Assembly: GCF_028288105.1 (NCBI RefSeq)
Contig: NZ_JAQBOI010000025.1
Coordinates: forward strand, 1 to 33,859
Reading direction: 5' to 3'
From: Mucilaginibacter sp.
GTDB lineage: Bacteria; Bacteroidota; Bacteroidia; Sphingobacteriales; Sphingobacteriaceae
DNA length: 33,859 nucleotides
This document shows positions 18,072 to 25,295 of this stretch, piece by piece; position 1 is the stretch's first letter; each line of letters opens with the position of its first letter. The position numbers and the translations under genes are program-made. The notes under the pieces are model-generated. The model did no database searches. It was given only the letters and a program-made list of their open reading frames with translations, and was not told the DNA's origin.

Positions 18072-19385
18072 TTATTTGCTCAAAGCTGCTTTAAAGGCCT
18101 TTAAACATCTTTCGCGCGCAAAGGCGTGATCTATAATGGGTTTTGGATACTTGCTGAAGTCGGCATATTCCGGAACCCATTTTTTTACGTATTCTAATTT
18201 AGGGTCAAACCTTTTTAATTGAGCGTCCGGGTTAAATATCCGGAAGTAAGGCGCGGCATCAGTACCGCTCCCTGCCGCCCATTGCCAGCCGCCAACATTG
18301 CTTGCCATTTCATAATCCAACAGTTTACGGGCAAAATACCGTTCGCCCCAGCGCCAGTCAATTAGCAAATGTTTACTTAAAAAGCTGGCTACTACCATGC
18401 GCACCCTGTTGTGCATATAGCCGGTAGCATTCAGTTCGCGCATGCCGGCATCTACCATCGGGAAACCGGTTTCGCCTTTACACCACGCTTCAAATTGATC
18501 CTCATCGTTGATCCATTCTATGCGATCATACTCCGGCCGAAATGCATGATCTACTGTCTGTGGGAAATGGTACAATATCATCATATAAAATTCCCGCCAT
18601 ATCAATTCGTTCAGCCAGGTTTTTTCATGCGACTCATACGCGTCCCTTGCACAGCGGCGGATACTTACCGTACCAAAACGCAAATGTACACCTATATGCG
18701 ATGTACCCGTTATTGCGGGGAAGTCGCGGTTTTCGGCGTACTCTGCTATAACCCCATTATATTCCTTTTCGGGATAATTTATTCCACTTTCTACGAAACC
18801 CATTTCGTTTAAGATGGGCAGTTTGGGTGCTTTATATTTGAGCAGGTTCTTTAAATATTTTTCGGTAGGATAAGCCTTTAGATAAAACGGCTTTAATTTT
18901 TGATACCATTTGTTTTTGTAAGGAGTGTAAATTGTGTAGGGTTTGCCATCATCTTTTGTCACCTCGTCCTTTTCAAAAATCACCTGATCTTTATAGGTTT
19001 TAAATGATATATCGTGTTTGGCTAACAGGTCTTTAATTTCGGTATCGCGCAATTTGGCATAAGGCTCATAATCGTGGTTGGTATAAACGGCGGCTATATT
19101 ATAATCTTTAATGAGATTTTCCCAGGCCTGCTTTGGTTTGTCATAGGCTACCAATAGGCTGCTGTTATACTTTTGGCATTCGTTATTGATCTCCTCAATT
19201 GCTTTGTATATGAAGGCAACCCGTGCATCGTCCTTATCTTCCAGCTTATCCAGTATTTCTTTGTCGAAGATAAAAAAGAGCATCACCGGGTTCCCGCTTT
19301 TTAAGGCGTGGTACAGGCCTGCATTGTCTTCGATCCTCAAATCGCGGCGAAACCAAAAAACATTTACGGGGGTACCCTTATCCAT
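18072..19385 (-). CDS. phr: Class I CPD photolyase (cryptochrome/photolyase family)
   Basis: The 437-residue product repairs cyclobutane pyrimidine dimers using FAD and blue light. The N-terminal photolyase domain starts VNVFWFRRDLRIEDN; the C-terminal FAD domain holds ELIWREFY, GETGFPMVDAGMRELNATGY and GGWQWAAGSGTDAAPYFRIF. The electron-transfer tryptophans of E. coli PhrB (306/359/382) are present with identical spacing as Trp291, Trp344 and Trp367. Asn363 matches the Asn378 next to the flavin, and Trp369 the substrate-contacting Trp384. This supports true photolyase over signalling cryptochrome. It is the last gene of a leftward operon; its start overlaps the preceding SDR gene by 8 bp. 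The antenna cofactor cannot be read off. There is no spacer to the convergent FKBP gene and no visible terminator before it. Confidence 0.93.
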   Translation of the reverse strand: MDKGTPVNVFWFRRDLRIEDNAGLYHALKSGNPVMLFFIFDKEILDKLEDKDDARVAFIYKAIEEINNECQKYNSSLLVAYDKPKQAWENLIKDYNIAAVYTNHDYEPYAKLRDTEIKDLLAKHDISFKTYKDQVIFEKDEVTKDDGKPYTIYTPYKNKWYQKLKPFYLKAYPTEKYLKNLLKYKAPKLPILNEMGFVESGINYPEKEYNGVIAEYAENRDFPAITGTSHIGVHLRFGTVSIRRCARDAYESHEKTWLNELIWREFYMMILYHFPQTVDHAFRPEYDRIEWINDEDQFEAWCKGETGFPMVDAGMRELNATGYMHNRVRMVVASFLSKHLLIDWRWGERYFARKLLDYEMASNVGGWQWAAGSGTDAAPYFRIFNPDAQLKRFDPKLEYVKKWVPEYADFSKYPKPIIDHAFARERCLKAFKAALSK

Positions 19386-20289
19386 ATATTTCTTTTAATG
19401 CCGGGCCTATATCCGGGTACTTAAATTTAAAGCCCGCATCCTCAATTTTTTGTGCCGATGCTTTTGTGCTGCCTAATACCAGACTTGCCAGTTCGCCGAA
19501 TAATAATTTTATTAAAAAAGCAGGCACATTGGGCGCCCATAACGGGCGGTGTAGTTGTTTAGCCACAGCCTGGGTTAGCTCCTGGTTGGTAACCGGTATA
19601 GGTGCAGCCATATTAAAAGCGCCTGTTAGTTGCTCATTGTTTAGCCCAAACAGATACATGTCTACCACATCCTGGTGATGGATCCATGGCACCCATTGCT
19701 TGCCATTGCCCAGCGGCGAACCTATGCCAAGCTTTATAGGCAAGGCTAACTGTGGCAATGCACCACCCTCGGTAGTCAATACAATACCCGTACGAAATTT
19801 TAAGGTCCGCAGGCCGAATTGTTGGCCTGCGTCTACTGCTTTTTCCCATTCAATGCAGCAGTTGCCAATAAAATCATGAGCGGGGGGGCTATTTTCGGTA
19901 AGTAATTCATCGCCACGGTTACTATAATAACTAATGCCCGATGCGGATATTACTGTATTTACTTTATGAGCCTTGTTTTTCATCAACCCATAAATAAGGC
20001 CTATTGATTTGGTGCGGCTTTCTACAATTTCTTTTTTGCGTTGATCTGTCCAGCGTTTATCAGCAATACCTGCACCTGCCAGGTGTATAATAGTATCTAC
20101 ACCACCTATACAATGTTCATCTATCGTGCCTTTTTCTACATCCCATAAAAAGGTTTTAACCATTGGGTTTTTACCCTGACTACGGCTTAAGTGGCTTACT
20201 GTATGACCTAAAGCCAAAAGTGCTTTGGTTAATTGCCTACCCAAAAGCCCGGATCCGCCGGTAATAAGTATGTTTTTAGGTTGGTTCAT
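19378..20289 (-). CDS. TIGR01777-type SDR (YfcH-like NAD(P)-binding epimerase-family protein)
   Basis: The 303-residue product has a Rossmann fold with the nucleotide motif GGSGLLG at residues 11-17. Family hallmarks follow: IIHLAGAGIADKRWTDQRKK, then SASGISYYSNRGDE, and WVPWIHHQDVVDMYLFGL. The C-terminal DUF1731-like tail is present (HRPLWAPNVPAFLIKLLFGE). Members are widely conserved, but the substrate is unknown. In many bacteria they sit with photolyase genes, as here: it overlaps the photolyase start by 8 bp and lies 65 bp after the second SDR gene, so the three form one leftward unit. Confidence 0.9.
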   Translation of the reverse strand: MNQPKNILITGGSGLLGRQLTKALLALGHTVSHLSRSQGKNPMVKTFLWDVEKGTIDEHCIGGVDTIIHLAGAGIADKRWTDQRKKEIVESRTKSIGLIYGLMKNKAHKVNTVISASGISYYSNRGDELLTENSPPAHDFIGNCCIEWEKAVDAGQQFGLRTLKFRTGIVLTTEGGALPQLALPIKLGIGSPLGNGKQWVPWIHHQDVVDMYLFGLNNEQLTGAFNMAAPIPVTNQELTQAVAKQLHRPLWAPNVPAFLIKLLFGELASLVLGSTKASAQKIEDAGFKFKYPDIGPALKEIYG

Positions 20290-20354
20290 GGTAGCTTCAT
20301 TTTAATAAGTAATAAAAAATAAAGGTATCTGATTTTGCCATCAGCCATTAACTA

Positions 20355-21803
20355 TCAGCTATTATCTTCGCCAAAGTTTACAATTCTTTTTGCCATACCT
20401 TTAAATATAAAAAGGTGAAACGGCCACATCAAATACCAATAGGCCCGGCCCCATAAACCCCTTGGCCTAAAAGTAGCAATTTGGCTCAGGAAGGTTTGAT
20501 CCTGGCGTTTAATAATTTTAAACTCCAGCCACGCCTCACCGGGCAGCTTCATTTCGGCGTATAACAAAAGCCTGTTGTTGATCGTATCGGCAAGTAAAAC
20601 CCGCCAAAAGTCTATCACATCGCCTGCAGATATATTTACATTACTGGTACGCCCACGCCTTGAACCCACACCGCCAAACAGTTTATCCAAAAAGCCACGT
20701 ATGCTCCAGATCCAATCCCAATAATACCAGCCACGGTTGCCGCCTATAGCCATAAAGTTTTTGAGTACATCGGCACTATTGCGCTTAAAGGGCTGTTTAA
20801 TTTTATACTCCAGTGTGCCATTTTGCGGCACTTTTATCTGGTCCATAAAACCCGAGGTAAGGTAGCCATTATTCAGGGCATCCTTCCAGCTGGAAACAAT
20901 GGAGTTTTGCTCTATCTTGTTAAACGCCAGTTTAAGTGCCTCTTCATAAGTAAGGCAATCGCGTTTTACAATATCATCAATATCGTGGTTCTTCATAATG
21001 GTTTCGTTTTTCATACTATCTACCAGGCTTTGGGCAAGCGAATAACTGGTAGAAGTAACAAAGTAGAGCCAGTAAGAAGATATTTTAGGCGACAGGAACG
21101 GTATGGTAACGATATACCTTTTAAGCTTACGCACTTTAGCATACGTAAGCATCATTTGTTTAAAGGTGAGTATATCCGGCCCGCCAATATCAAAAGTGCG
21201 GTTAAACGAGCGCTCGTTTAATAATACGGCACTCAGATAACCAAGTACATCGCGTATAGCTATGGGCTGGCATTTGGTATTTACCCAGCGCGGAACGGTC
21301 ATGATGGGTAGCTTTTCTGTTAGATCGCGGATAATCTCGAATGATGAACTGCCCGAACCAATAATAATTGCCGCCCTAAGCACGGTTAAAGCCGCTTTGC
21401 ATTCCTTTAATACATCTTCTACATGCCTGCGCGATTGCAAGTGGTTAGATAGGTGGGTATCATTGGTAATGCCGCTAAGGTAAATTACCTGCTTACAATT
21501 AGTTTTGTTAATAGCCTGTACAAAGCTATGGGCAGATAATGCCTCCAGTGCTGCAAAATCATCTGCCTGTGCCATAGAGTGCACAAGGTAATATGCTGCA
21601 TCAATATCATCAGGGATGGCTTCAATACCTTGCTCTTTAAGCAAATCGCCGGTAAGCAGGGTAACGCGGTCGCTGTAATCGTTTTGTTCGTGAAAGCGGC
21701 GCTTATCGCGAACCAGGCAAATCACATTATGGCCCTGCTCCAGCAATACCGATATTAAACGTGTACCTATATATCCGTTAGCACCCGCAAGTAACACTTT
21801 CAT
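20355..21803 (-). CDS. SDR family NAD(P)-binding protein with C-terminal DUF2867
   Basis: The 482-residue product combines an atypical SDR domain (about 1-300; GANGYIG at 7-13, then DAAYYLVHSM, VIYLSGI and LRAAIIIGSGSSSFE) with a C-terminal DUF2867 domain (about 330-475; NRGWYYWDWIWSIRGFLDKL, GVGSRRGR, GDVIDFWRVL, GEAWLEF and the aromatic RGLWGRAYWYLMWPFH). It resembles the YbjT-type proteins. The hydrophobic, tryptophan-rich end suggests lipid or membrane contact; the substrate is unknown. It is the first gene of the operon that ends with the photolyase, so it may belong to a photodamage or membrane-repair response (inference from position). Confidence 0.88.
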   Translation of the reverse strand: MKVLLAGANGYIGTRLISVLLEQGHNVICLVRDKRRFHEQNDYSDRVTLLTGDLLKEQGIEAIPDDIDAAYYLVHSMAQADDFAALEALSAHSFVQAINKTNCKQVIYLSGITNDTHLSNHLQSRRHVEDVLKECKAALTVLRAAIIIGSGSSSFEIIRDLTEKLPIMTVPRWVNTKCQPIAIRDVLGYLSAVLLNERSFNRTFDIGGPDILTFKQMMLTYAKVRKLKRYIVTIPFLSPKISSYWLYFVTSTSYSLAQSLVDSMKNETIMKNHDIDDIVKRDCLTYEEALKLAFNKIEQNSIVSSWKDALNNGYLTSGFMDQIKVPQNGTLEYKIKQPFKRNSADVLKNFMAIGGNRGWYYWDWIWSIRGFLDKLFGGVGSRRGRTSNVNISAGDVIDFWRVLLADTINNRLLLYAEMKLPGEAWLEFKIIKRQDQTFLSQIATFRPRGLWGRAYWYLMWPFHLFIFKGMAKRIVNFGEDNS

Positions 21804-21875
21804 GTTATGGCAACAACAGAATAGCGGGGGTGTTTTAATTTGATGATTTTGTTCTGGCCCGTTCAGGATATTGAA

Positions 21876-22049
21876 ATAACCGGTGTGGAAATTAACTCAA
21901 ATGAGGGTTTTTTATTAATCACCAAGAAAATAAACCAAACGATTAAAGCTTTTTATACTTACATAACCGGCATGTAGGAATTAACCCAAATGTAACTTTT
22001 TTGTTAATTATTAAGCAAACAAGCAAAGTGATTAAACCTTTTTTTATTT
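21876..22049. repeat. 87-bp imperfect tandem duplication in a divergent promoter region
   Basis: Copy A (21876-21962) and copy B (21963-22049) align end to end: both start ATAACCGG, share AATTAAC-CAAATG, then a TTTTTT run and TTAAT, and end GATTAAA-CTTTTT. By eye about two thirds of bases agree. The pair fills most of the 282-bp gap between the SDR-photolyase operon (-) and the 72-residue membrane protein gene (+), so it may duplicate an operator or promoter. Confidence 0.6.
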
Positions 22050-22085
22050 ATGTATCGAAATAAATATTTATAAGAATTTTATAGC

Positions 22086-22304
22086 ATGTTTACCCATACT
22101 TTTCAATTGGTTTTAATTTTTTCAAGCTTTGTAATAATAGGTCTTTTAGTTGCTTATGGCTGGTATTGCCGCAACAGGGCTAAATCATTTATAGGTAGCG
22201 GCCGCGTAACCGATATAGAAACATGGCATATAAAAGCTACCCTAAGCTGGATAGCCACATTTATAATGATATTTGCAATGGCTATATGGTATATGATAGA
22301 TTAA
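22086..22304 (+). CDS. Small two-helix membrane protein of unknown function
   Basis: The 72-residue product has two hydrophobic helices: about 8-27 (LVLIFSSFVIIGLLVAYGWY) and about 50-70 (ATLSWIATFIMIFAMAIWYM). They are joined by a basic/polar loop (CRNRAKSFIGSGRVTDIETWHIK), giving a predicted hairpin in the inner membrane. No family is recognised. It is a single-gene unit downstream of the tandem duplication and converges on the ABC1 kinase gene with only 13 bp between stops. Confidence 0.65.
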   Translation: MFTHTFQLVLIFSSFVIIGLLVAYGWYCRNRAKSFIGSGRVTDIETWHIKATLSWIATFIMIFAMAIWYMID

Positions 22305-22317
22305 GAGGATAAGGTGG

Positions 22318-23643
22318 CTAAGCCAGCTCTTCTACATGTGGTTTATAGGTGTCCGTTTTTACTCTTGCCTTAAGTTCGTGCAGAATATTATATAAGCCGA
22401 AATTAGTACGGTTTACATAAATAAAATGCTTTACACCACGGGCTTGTTTAAACTCGGGCATTTTAGAAACCTTTTCACCAAAACCAAACAGGTTATCAAA
22501 AAAAGTTTTTTCGCCAAAATCGAAAGTATTGGTGATATAAGGCTTGGCAAATAAACCTATCATCTGTCTAAACATTTTATGATAGAATTCTATCTGCGCG
22601 GGGGTATCATTAGGTAATATCATTTCCAGCTTACGAAATGCTTTTATAGTTTCTTCTTTATCATCAAACAAATTGGTTGATGTGAGCGAGAAGAATGGGT
22701 AATAAAAATCATCGGGCATTACCTTAATGCAGCCAAAGTCAATACATCCAAGCTTGCCTTCGGGTGTTATCAAAAAGTTACCGGGGTGCGGGTCGGCGTG
22801 CACCGCTCGCAGTTCGTGTTGCTGATAATTGTAAAAGTCCCAAAGTGCCTGGCCAATCTGGTCGCGTAATTCTTGTGATGGGTTTGTTGCCAAAAATTCG
22901 CGTAGGTGCTTGCCTTCCAGCCAATCCATTGTAATAATACGTTTGCTGGATAGATCGGGGTAGTATTCAGGGAAAACTACATTATTTAAATTTTTGCAGG
23001 CGATAGAAAACTCTATCGAACGGCGTACTTCCAGTTCGTAATCGGTTTCTTCTAAAAGGCGTTCTTCTACCTCGCGCATGTAAATATCCAGTTCTTTTTC
23101 GCTCATGCCCAGCATTCTAAACGCGAAGGGTTTTACCAGTTTCAGATCGGATGATATAGAATCGCCAACACCGGGATATTGGATTTTAACGGCCAGTTTT
23201 TTACCGTTCAGTTCGGCCTGGTGTACCTGGCCAATTGATGCGGCATTGGTAGAGCGGATGTTGAATTTATCGTAGATCTGATCGGGGTTTTTGCCAAAGT
23301 ACTTTTTGAACGTTTGCACAATAAGCGGGCCCGACAATGGGGGCGCATTGTATTGCGACTGCGTAAATTTATCTACATAAGCCTGTGGCAGCAGGTTCTT
23401 ATCCATACTAAGCATCTGCGCTACCTTAAGTGCACTGCCTTTTAGCTCGCTTAATGATTGATATATATCGGTAGCATTATCCTCGTTCAGTTCAGACCTA
23501 TCCATTTCCGGGTTGAAAAGTTTTTTAGAGTAATGCTTTATATAGTTGCCCCCAATTTTAAAGCCTGTTTTTACAAACTTGGCGCTGCGTTCAACTTTAC
23601 TGGTAGGTATGCTGTTTTGTTCTTTCGAAGTGTTATCACTCAT
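22318..23643 (-). CDS. ABC1/UbiB (AarF)-family atypical protein kinase
   Basis: The 441-residue product belongs to the ABC1/ADCK/UbiB family, linked to quinone and isoprenoid-lipid metabolism. Motifs: the A-rich loop AASIGQVHQAEL, the ATP-binding lysine in KLAVKIQYPG, the catalytic loop HADPHPGN (His282, Asp284) and the metal-binding DFG (Asp302). The family KxGQ motif reads Lys73-Val-Ala75-Gln76 (KVAQ): Gly is replaced by Ala. I placed the start at the ATG at 23643 (MSDNTSKEQN), 4 bp after the HAD gene's stop; the frame extends to an ATG at 23694, but that would overlap the HAD gene by 47 bp and add an unrelated 17-residue leader. Third gene of the leftward TetR-HAD-ABC1 unit. The substrate is unknown; membrane association is expected from the family. 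Confidence 0.88.
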   Translation of the reverse strand: MSDNTSKEQNSIPTSKVERSAKFVKTGFKIGGNYIKHYSKKLFNPEMDRSELNEDNATDIYQSLSELKGSALKVAQMLSMDKNLLPQAYVDKFTQSQYNAPPLSGPLIVQTFKKYFGKNPDQIYDKFNIRSTNAASIGQVHQAELNGKKLAVKIQYPGVGDSISSDLKLVKPFAFRMLGMSEKELDIYMREVEERLLEETDYELEVRRSIEFSIACKNLNNVVFPEYYPDLSSKRIITMDWLEGKHLREFLATNPSQELRDQIGQALWDFYNYQQHELRAVHADPHPGNFLITPEGKLGCIDFGCIKVMPDDFYYPFFSLTSTNLFDDKEETIKAFRKLEMILPNDTPAQIEFYHKMFRQMIGLFAKPYITNTFDFGEKTFFDNLFGFGEKVSKMPEFKQARGVKHFIYVNRTNFGLYNILHELKARVKTDTYKPHVEELA

Positions 23644-23647
23644 GTTT

Positions 23648-24367
23648 TTATTGCTCAAATAATGCGGCCAGTTTTTGCAGATCGATGTCTGCATAATCGT
23701 TTATAGCAAGATTGGCCAGCTTGCTAATTATTGGGGTAGGGTGCGCGGTAGTTATACCTACAACCCTCATGCCCGCGTTGTTACCTGCCTTTAAACCCGA
23801 GATCGAATCTTCAAATACCACGCATTTTTCGCGGCGGGTGTTTAGCTGCTCGGCGGCTTTTAAAAATATTTGTGGCGATGGTTTAGGTTGGCTTACCATG
23901 CCGCCGGTTATTACTACATCAAAGTATTGCCTGATAGGTATGGTCTCAAAAATAAAATCAACATCATCCATGTTCGATGATGTGGCCAATGCTATTTTAA
24001 CACCGGCATCTTTCAGTTCGGCCAGGAAGTTTTCCAGTCCGTTTATTGGTCGCAGGTAAGGCAGAAAAGCAATTTCGTAAAGTTGCTGCTTTTCTTTCGC
24101 CAAAGCTTTTAGTTCAGCTTCGTCCAAATCTTCCCCAAAATACTTTTTCAGAGTATTCAATATTGGCACTCCGCTTATTTCGCTCAGGTACATTTCGCGG
24201 CTTAATTCTGGTAGGCCACGTTTTTTGAAAAGCTGTTGCCAGGCTTTAAAATGAAAAGGTGTATTATCTATCAGTGTGCCATCCATATCAAATATGACGG
24301 CCGCCCCCTCTAAATCTCCCCCGGTAGGAGAGACTTTTTTTATATGTAAGGATTTAATCTTATTCAA
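23648..24367 (-). CDS. HAD-superfamily hydrolase, beta-phosphoglucomutase-like
   Basis: The 239-residue product is a HAD phosphatase/mutase of subfamily I. Motif I is FDMDGT (nucleophile Asp27, general acid Asp29), motif II is ALATSS near residue 125, the conserved Lys lies in QPKPSPQIF, and motif IV is VFEDSISGLKAG. A helical cap lies between motifs I and II, as in beta-phosphoglucomutase and related sugar-phosphate phosphatases; the substrate is not determined. Residues 1-21 (MNKIKSLHIKK then VSPTGGDLEG) have no counterpart in the usual family start; the part from about residue 12 to 21 is encoded by a palindromic repeat element (24303-24341) and there is no later start codon before motif I. 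It is the middle gene of the TetR-HAD-ABC1 unit. Confidence 0.88.
   Translation of the reverse strand: MNKIKSLHIKKVSPTGGDLEGAAVIFDMDGTLIDNTPFHFKAWQQLFKKRGLPELSREMYLSEISGVPILNTLKKYFGEDLDEAELKALAKEKQQLYEIAFLPYLRPINGLENFLAELKDAGVKIALATSSNMDDVDFIFETIPIRQYFDVVITGGMVSQPKPSPQIFLKAAEQLNTRREKCVVFEDSISGLKAGNNAGMRVVGITTAHPTPIISKLANLAINDYADIDLQKLAALFEQ
24303..24341. repeat. Palindromic repeat element translated as the HAD protein N-terminus
   Basis: On the (-) strand this reads a T-free A7 run, GTCTCTCC, TACC, GGGGGAGA, TTTAGAGGGGGC: an imperfect hairpin (TCTCTCC with GGGGGAGA) followed by TTTAGAGGGGGC. This text resembles interspersed GC-rich repeats that I recall from Bacteroidota genomes. It encodes residues about 9-22 of the HAD protein. 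Confidence 0.5.
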
Positions 24368-24381
24368 TCGTGTTTTTCTAA

Positions 24382-24415
24382 AGCCCTCCCTCCCGGAGAG
24401 GGTTTGGGTGGGGCT
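24382..24415. repeat. GC-rich palindromic intergenic repeat element
   Basis: AGCCC (24382-24386) pairs with GGGCT (24411-24415), enclosing an inner stem in which CCCTC pairs with GAGGG across the TCCCGG region. The text (AGCCCTCCCTCCCGGAGAGG then GTTTGGGTGGGGCT) is typical of interspersed GC-rich elements of this phylum. It lies between the TetR stop and the HAD start, 40 bp from the related element at 24303, and stands out against the AT-rich background. Confidence 0.55.
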
Positions 24416-24423
24416 GGCATTAC

Positions 24424-25074
24424 TTAAAATCCCATCTTCTCCTTCAACCCGCCATTCTTCGCCAAAAACTTGCCATACTCAAACAAGTTATCTATCGGCG
24501 AACTTTGAAACAGATCGAATGTTACGTTTACACCTTTCTCAATGGCCTCGTCAGTTTTCTCAAATCCAGCCGAATCATCATTTATCCAAAAATTTAGCAC
24601 AAAACCAAACTGTACCCAAAGGGCATCTTTATAACGCTTGCTGAAAAATTTGCGATCGCTTAGTTCAGCTGTTTCAATGCCTTCTGTTAAAATTTCTTCG
24701 GCAAAACTCTCAAATATATCTTTTGTTGGCTCCAATACCTTTGGCGTACCCAGGCCGCGATGTTTTTTAATGCTGTAAACGGCAAAACTGCGGCTGCTTT
24801 TCAATAGCTCAAAAAAGCTGTAGAAGAAAGATAACGCCTTCTCGCGCGATGAATATTGTGTCCAAACTTCCTGTCCGCGTATTTCGGCCAGGGTTTTATT
24901 GGTCAGATCTGCCCAAACGCTTTGTTCAACCGCGTCAAAAGATCCAAAGGAGCGGTAAAACTCGTCCTCGGGCATTTTATTTTTTTTAGCAAATACATAC
25001 ACCGATTTTGGCTGCTGGCCTTCTGTTAATACATGATCTATATACGCTTTCTGGATGCTTTCGATAGTTGCCAT
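24424..25074 (-). CDS. TetR-like transcriptional regulator
   Basis: The 216-residue all-helical product has an N-terminal region compatible with a TetR DNA-binding domain (IQKAYIDHVLTEGQQPKSVY, then MPEDEFYRSFGSFDAVEQSV, the latter like the TetR recognition helix and the conserved F/Y-SKE segment). A larger ligand-binding-type C-terminal domain follows (about 65-216). The helix-turn-helix is divergent, so the TetR call rests on layout and position. It is divergent from cryptochrome-DASH and heads the unit with the HAD and ABC1 genes. The palindrome at 25265-25286 in the shared intergenic region is the natural operator candidate, which would make it an autoregulator and a regulator of cryptochrome-DASH (inference). 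Confidence 0.75.
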   Translation of the reverse strand: MATIESIQKAYIDHVLTEGQQPKSVYVFAKKNKMPEDEFYRSFGSFDAVEQSVWADLTNKTLAEIRGQEVWTQYSSREKALSFFYSFFELLKSSRSFAVYSIKKHRGLGTPKVLEPTKDIFESFAEEILTEGIETAELSDRKFFSKRYKDALWVQFGFVLNFWINDDSAGFEKTDEAIEKGVNVTFDLFQSSPIDNLFEYGKFLAKNGGLKEKMGF

Positions 25075-25093
25075 AGTGTTGATTTTTAATAGT

Positions 25094-25121
25094 TAAAGTT
25101 ACGATAAACAGCTGATGCAAA
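25094..25121 (-). promoter_or_regulatory. Possible promoter of the TetR-HAD-ABC1 unit
   Basis: On the (-) strand, TTTG (25121-25118) is followed after 16 bp by TAACTTTA (25101-25094), close to the TAnnTTTG -7 box. The spacer is shorter than the usual 17-23 bp, so the call is weak. The predicted start would be about 10 nt before the ATG. Confidence 0.3.
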
Positions 25122-25264
25122 TATCATGCTTATGTTAATTAAACGGGTAAAGGTTAGGTTTAGTTTGTGATAGAATTACACACAGCCTTGGATAAATGTT
25201 GGCATCATGTCAAAATATTGTGGCAGATTACGCAGGGCAACTAAATAATTCCCATTTTTGTAAT

Positions 25265-25286
25265 TAATCTAAATAAGTTTAGATTA
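25265..25286. promoter_or_regulatory. Perfect 22-bp palindrome, candidate operator upstream of cryptochrome-DASH
   Basis: TAATCTAAA (25265-25273) and TTTAGATTA (25278-25286) are exact inverted copies separated by TAAG. The centre TAAGTTTA (25274-25281) also resembles the TAnnTTTG -7 box, and the ATG of cryptochrome-DASH follows 9 nt later, so a bound protein would block transcription. Size and symmetry fit a TetR-type dimer site and the divergent gene encodes a TetR-like protein. Confidence 0.6.
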
Positions 25287-25295
25287 GTTGTTCAT

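Noticed and set aside
18072..19385. Loss of the electron-transfer tryptophan in the photolyase (TGYMHNR where E. coli has TGWMHNR)
   Set aside because: Counting spacing from the GGWQW motif shows that this residue corresponds to E. coli position 338, not 306; the true triad tryptophans (291, 344, 367) are all present.
21804..22085. CRISPR or phage-type repeat array in the duplicated region
   Set aside because: Only two degenerate head-to-tail copies without spacers; no cas genes or other array features nearby.
23644..23694. 17-codon N-terminal extension of the ABC1 kinase
   Set aside because: It overlaps the end of the HAD gene in another frame; the ATG at 23643 gives tight 4-bp spacing and a typical start.
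25075..25264. Riboswitch or small RNA upstream of the TetR gene
   Set aside because: No conserved aptamer core or stable stem-loop with a T tract could be recognised; only a weak promoter and the palindrome are supported.
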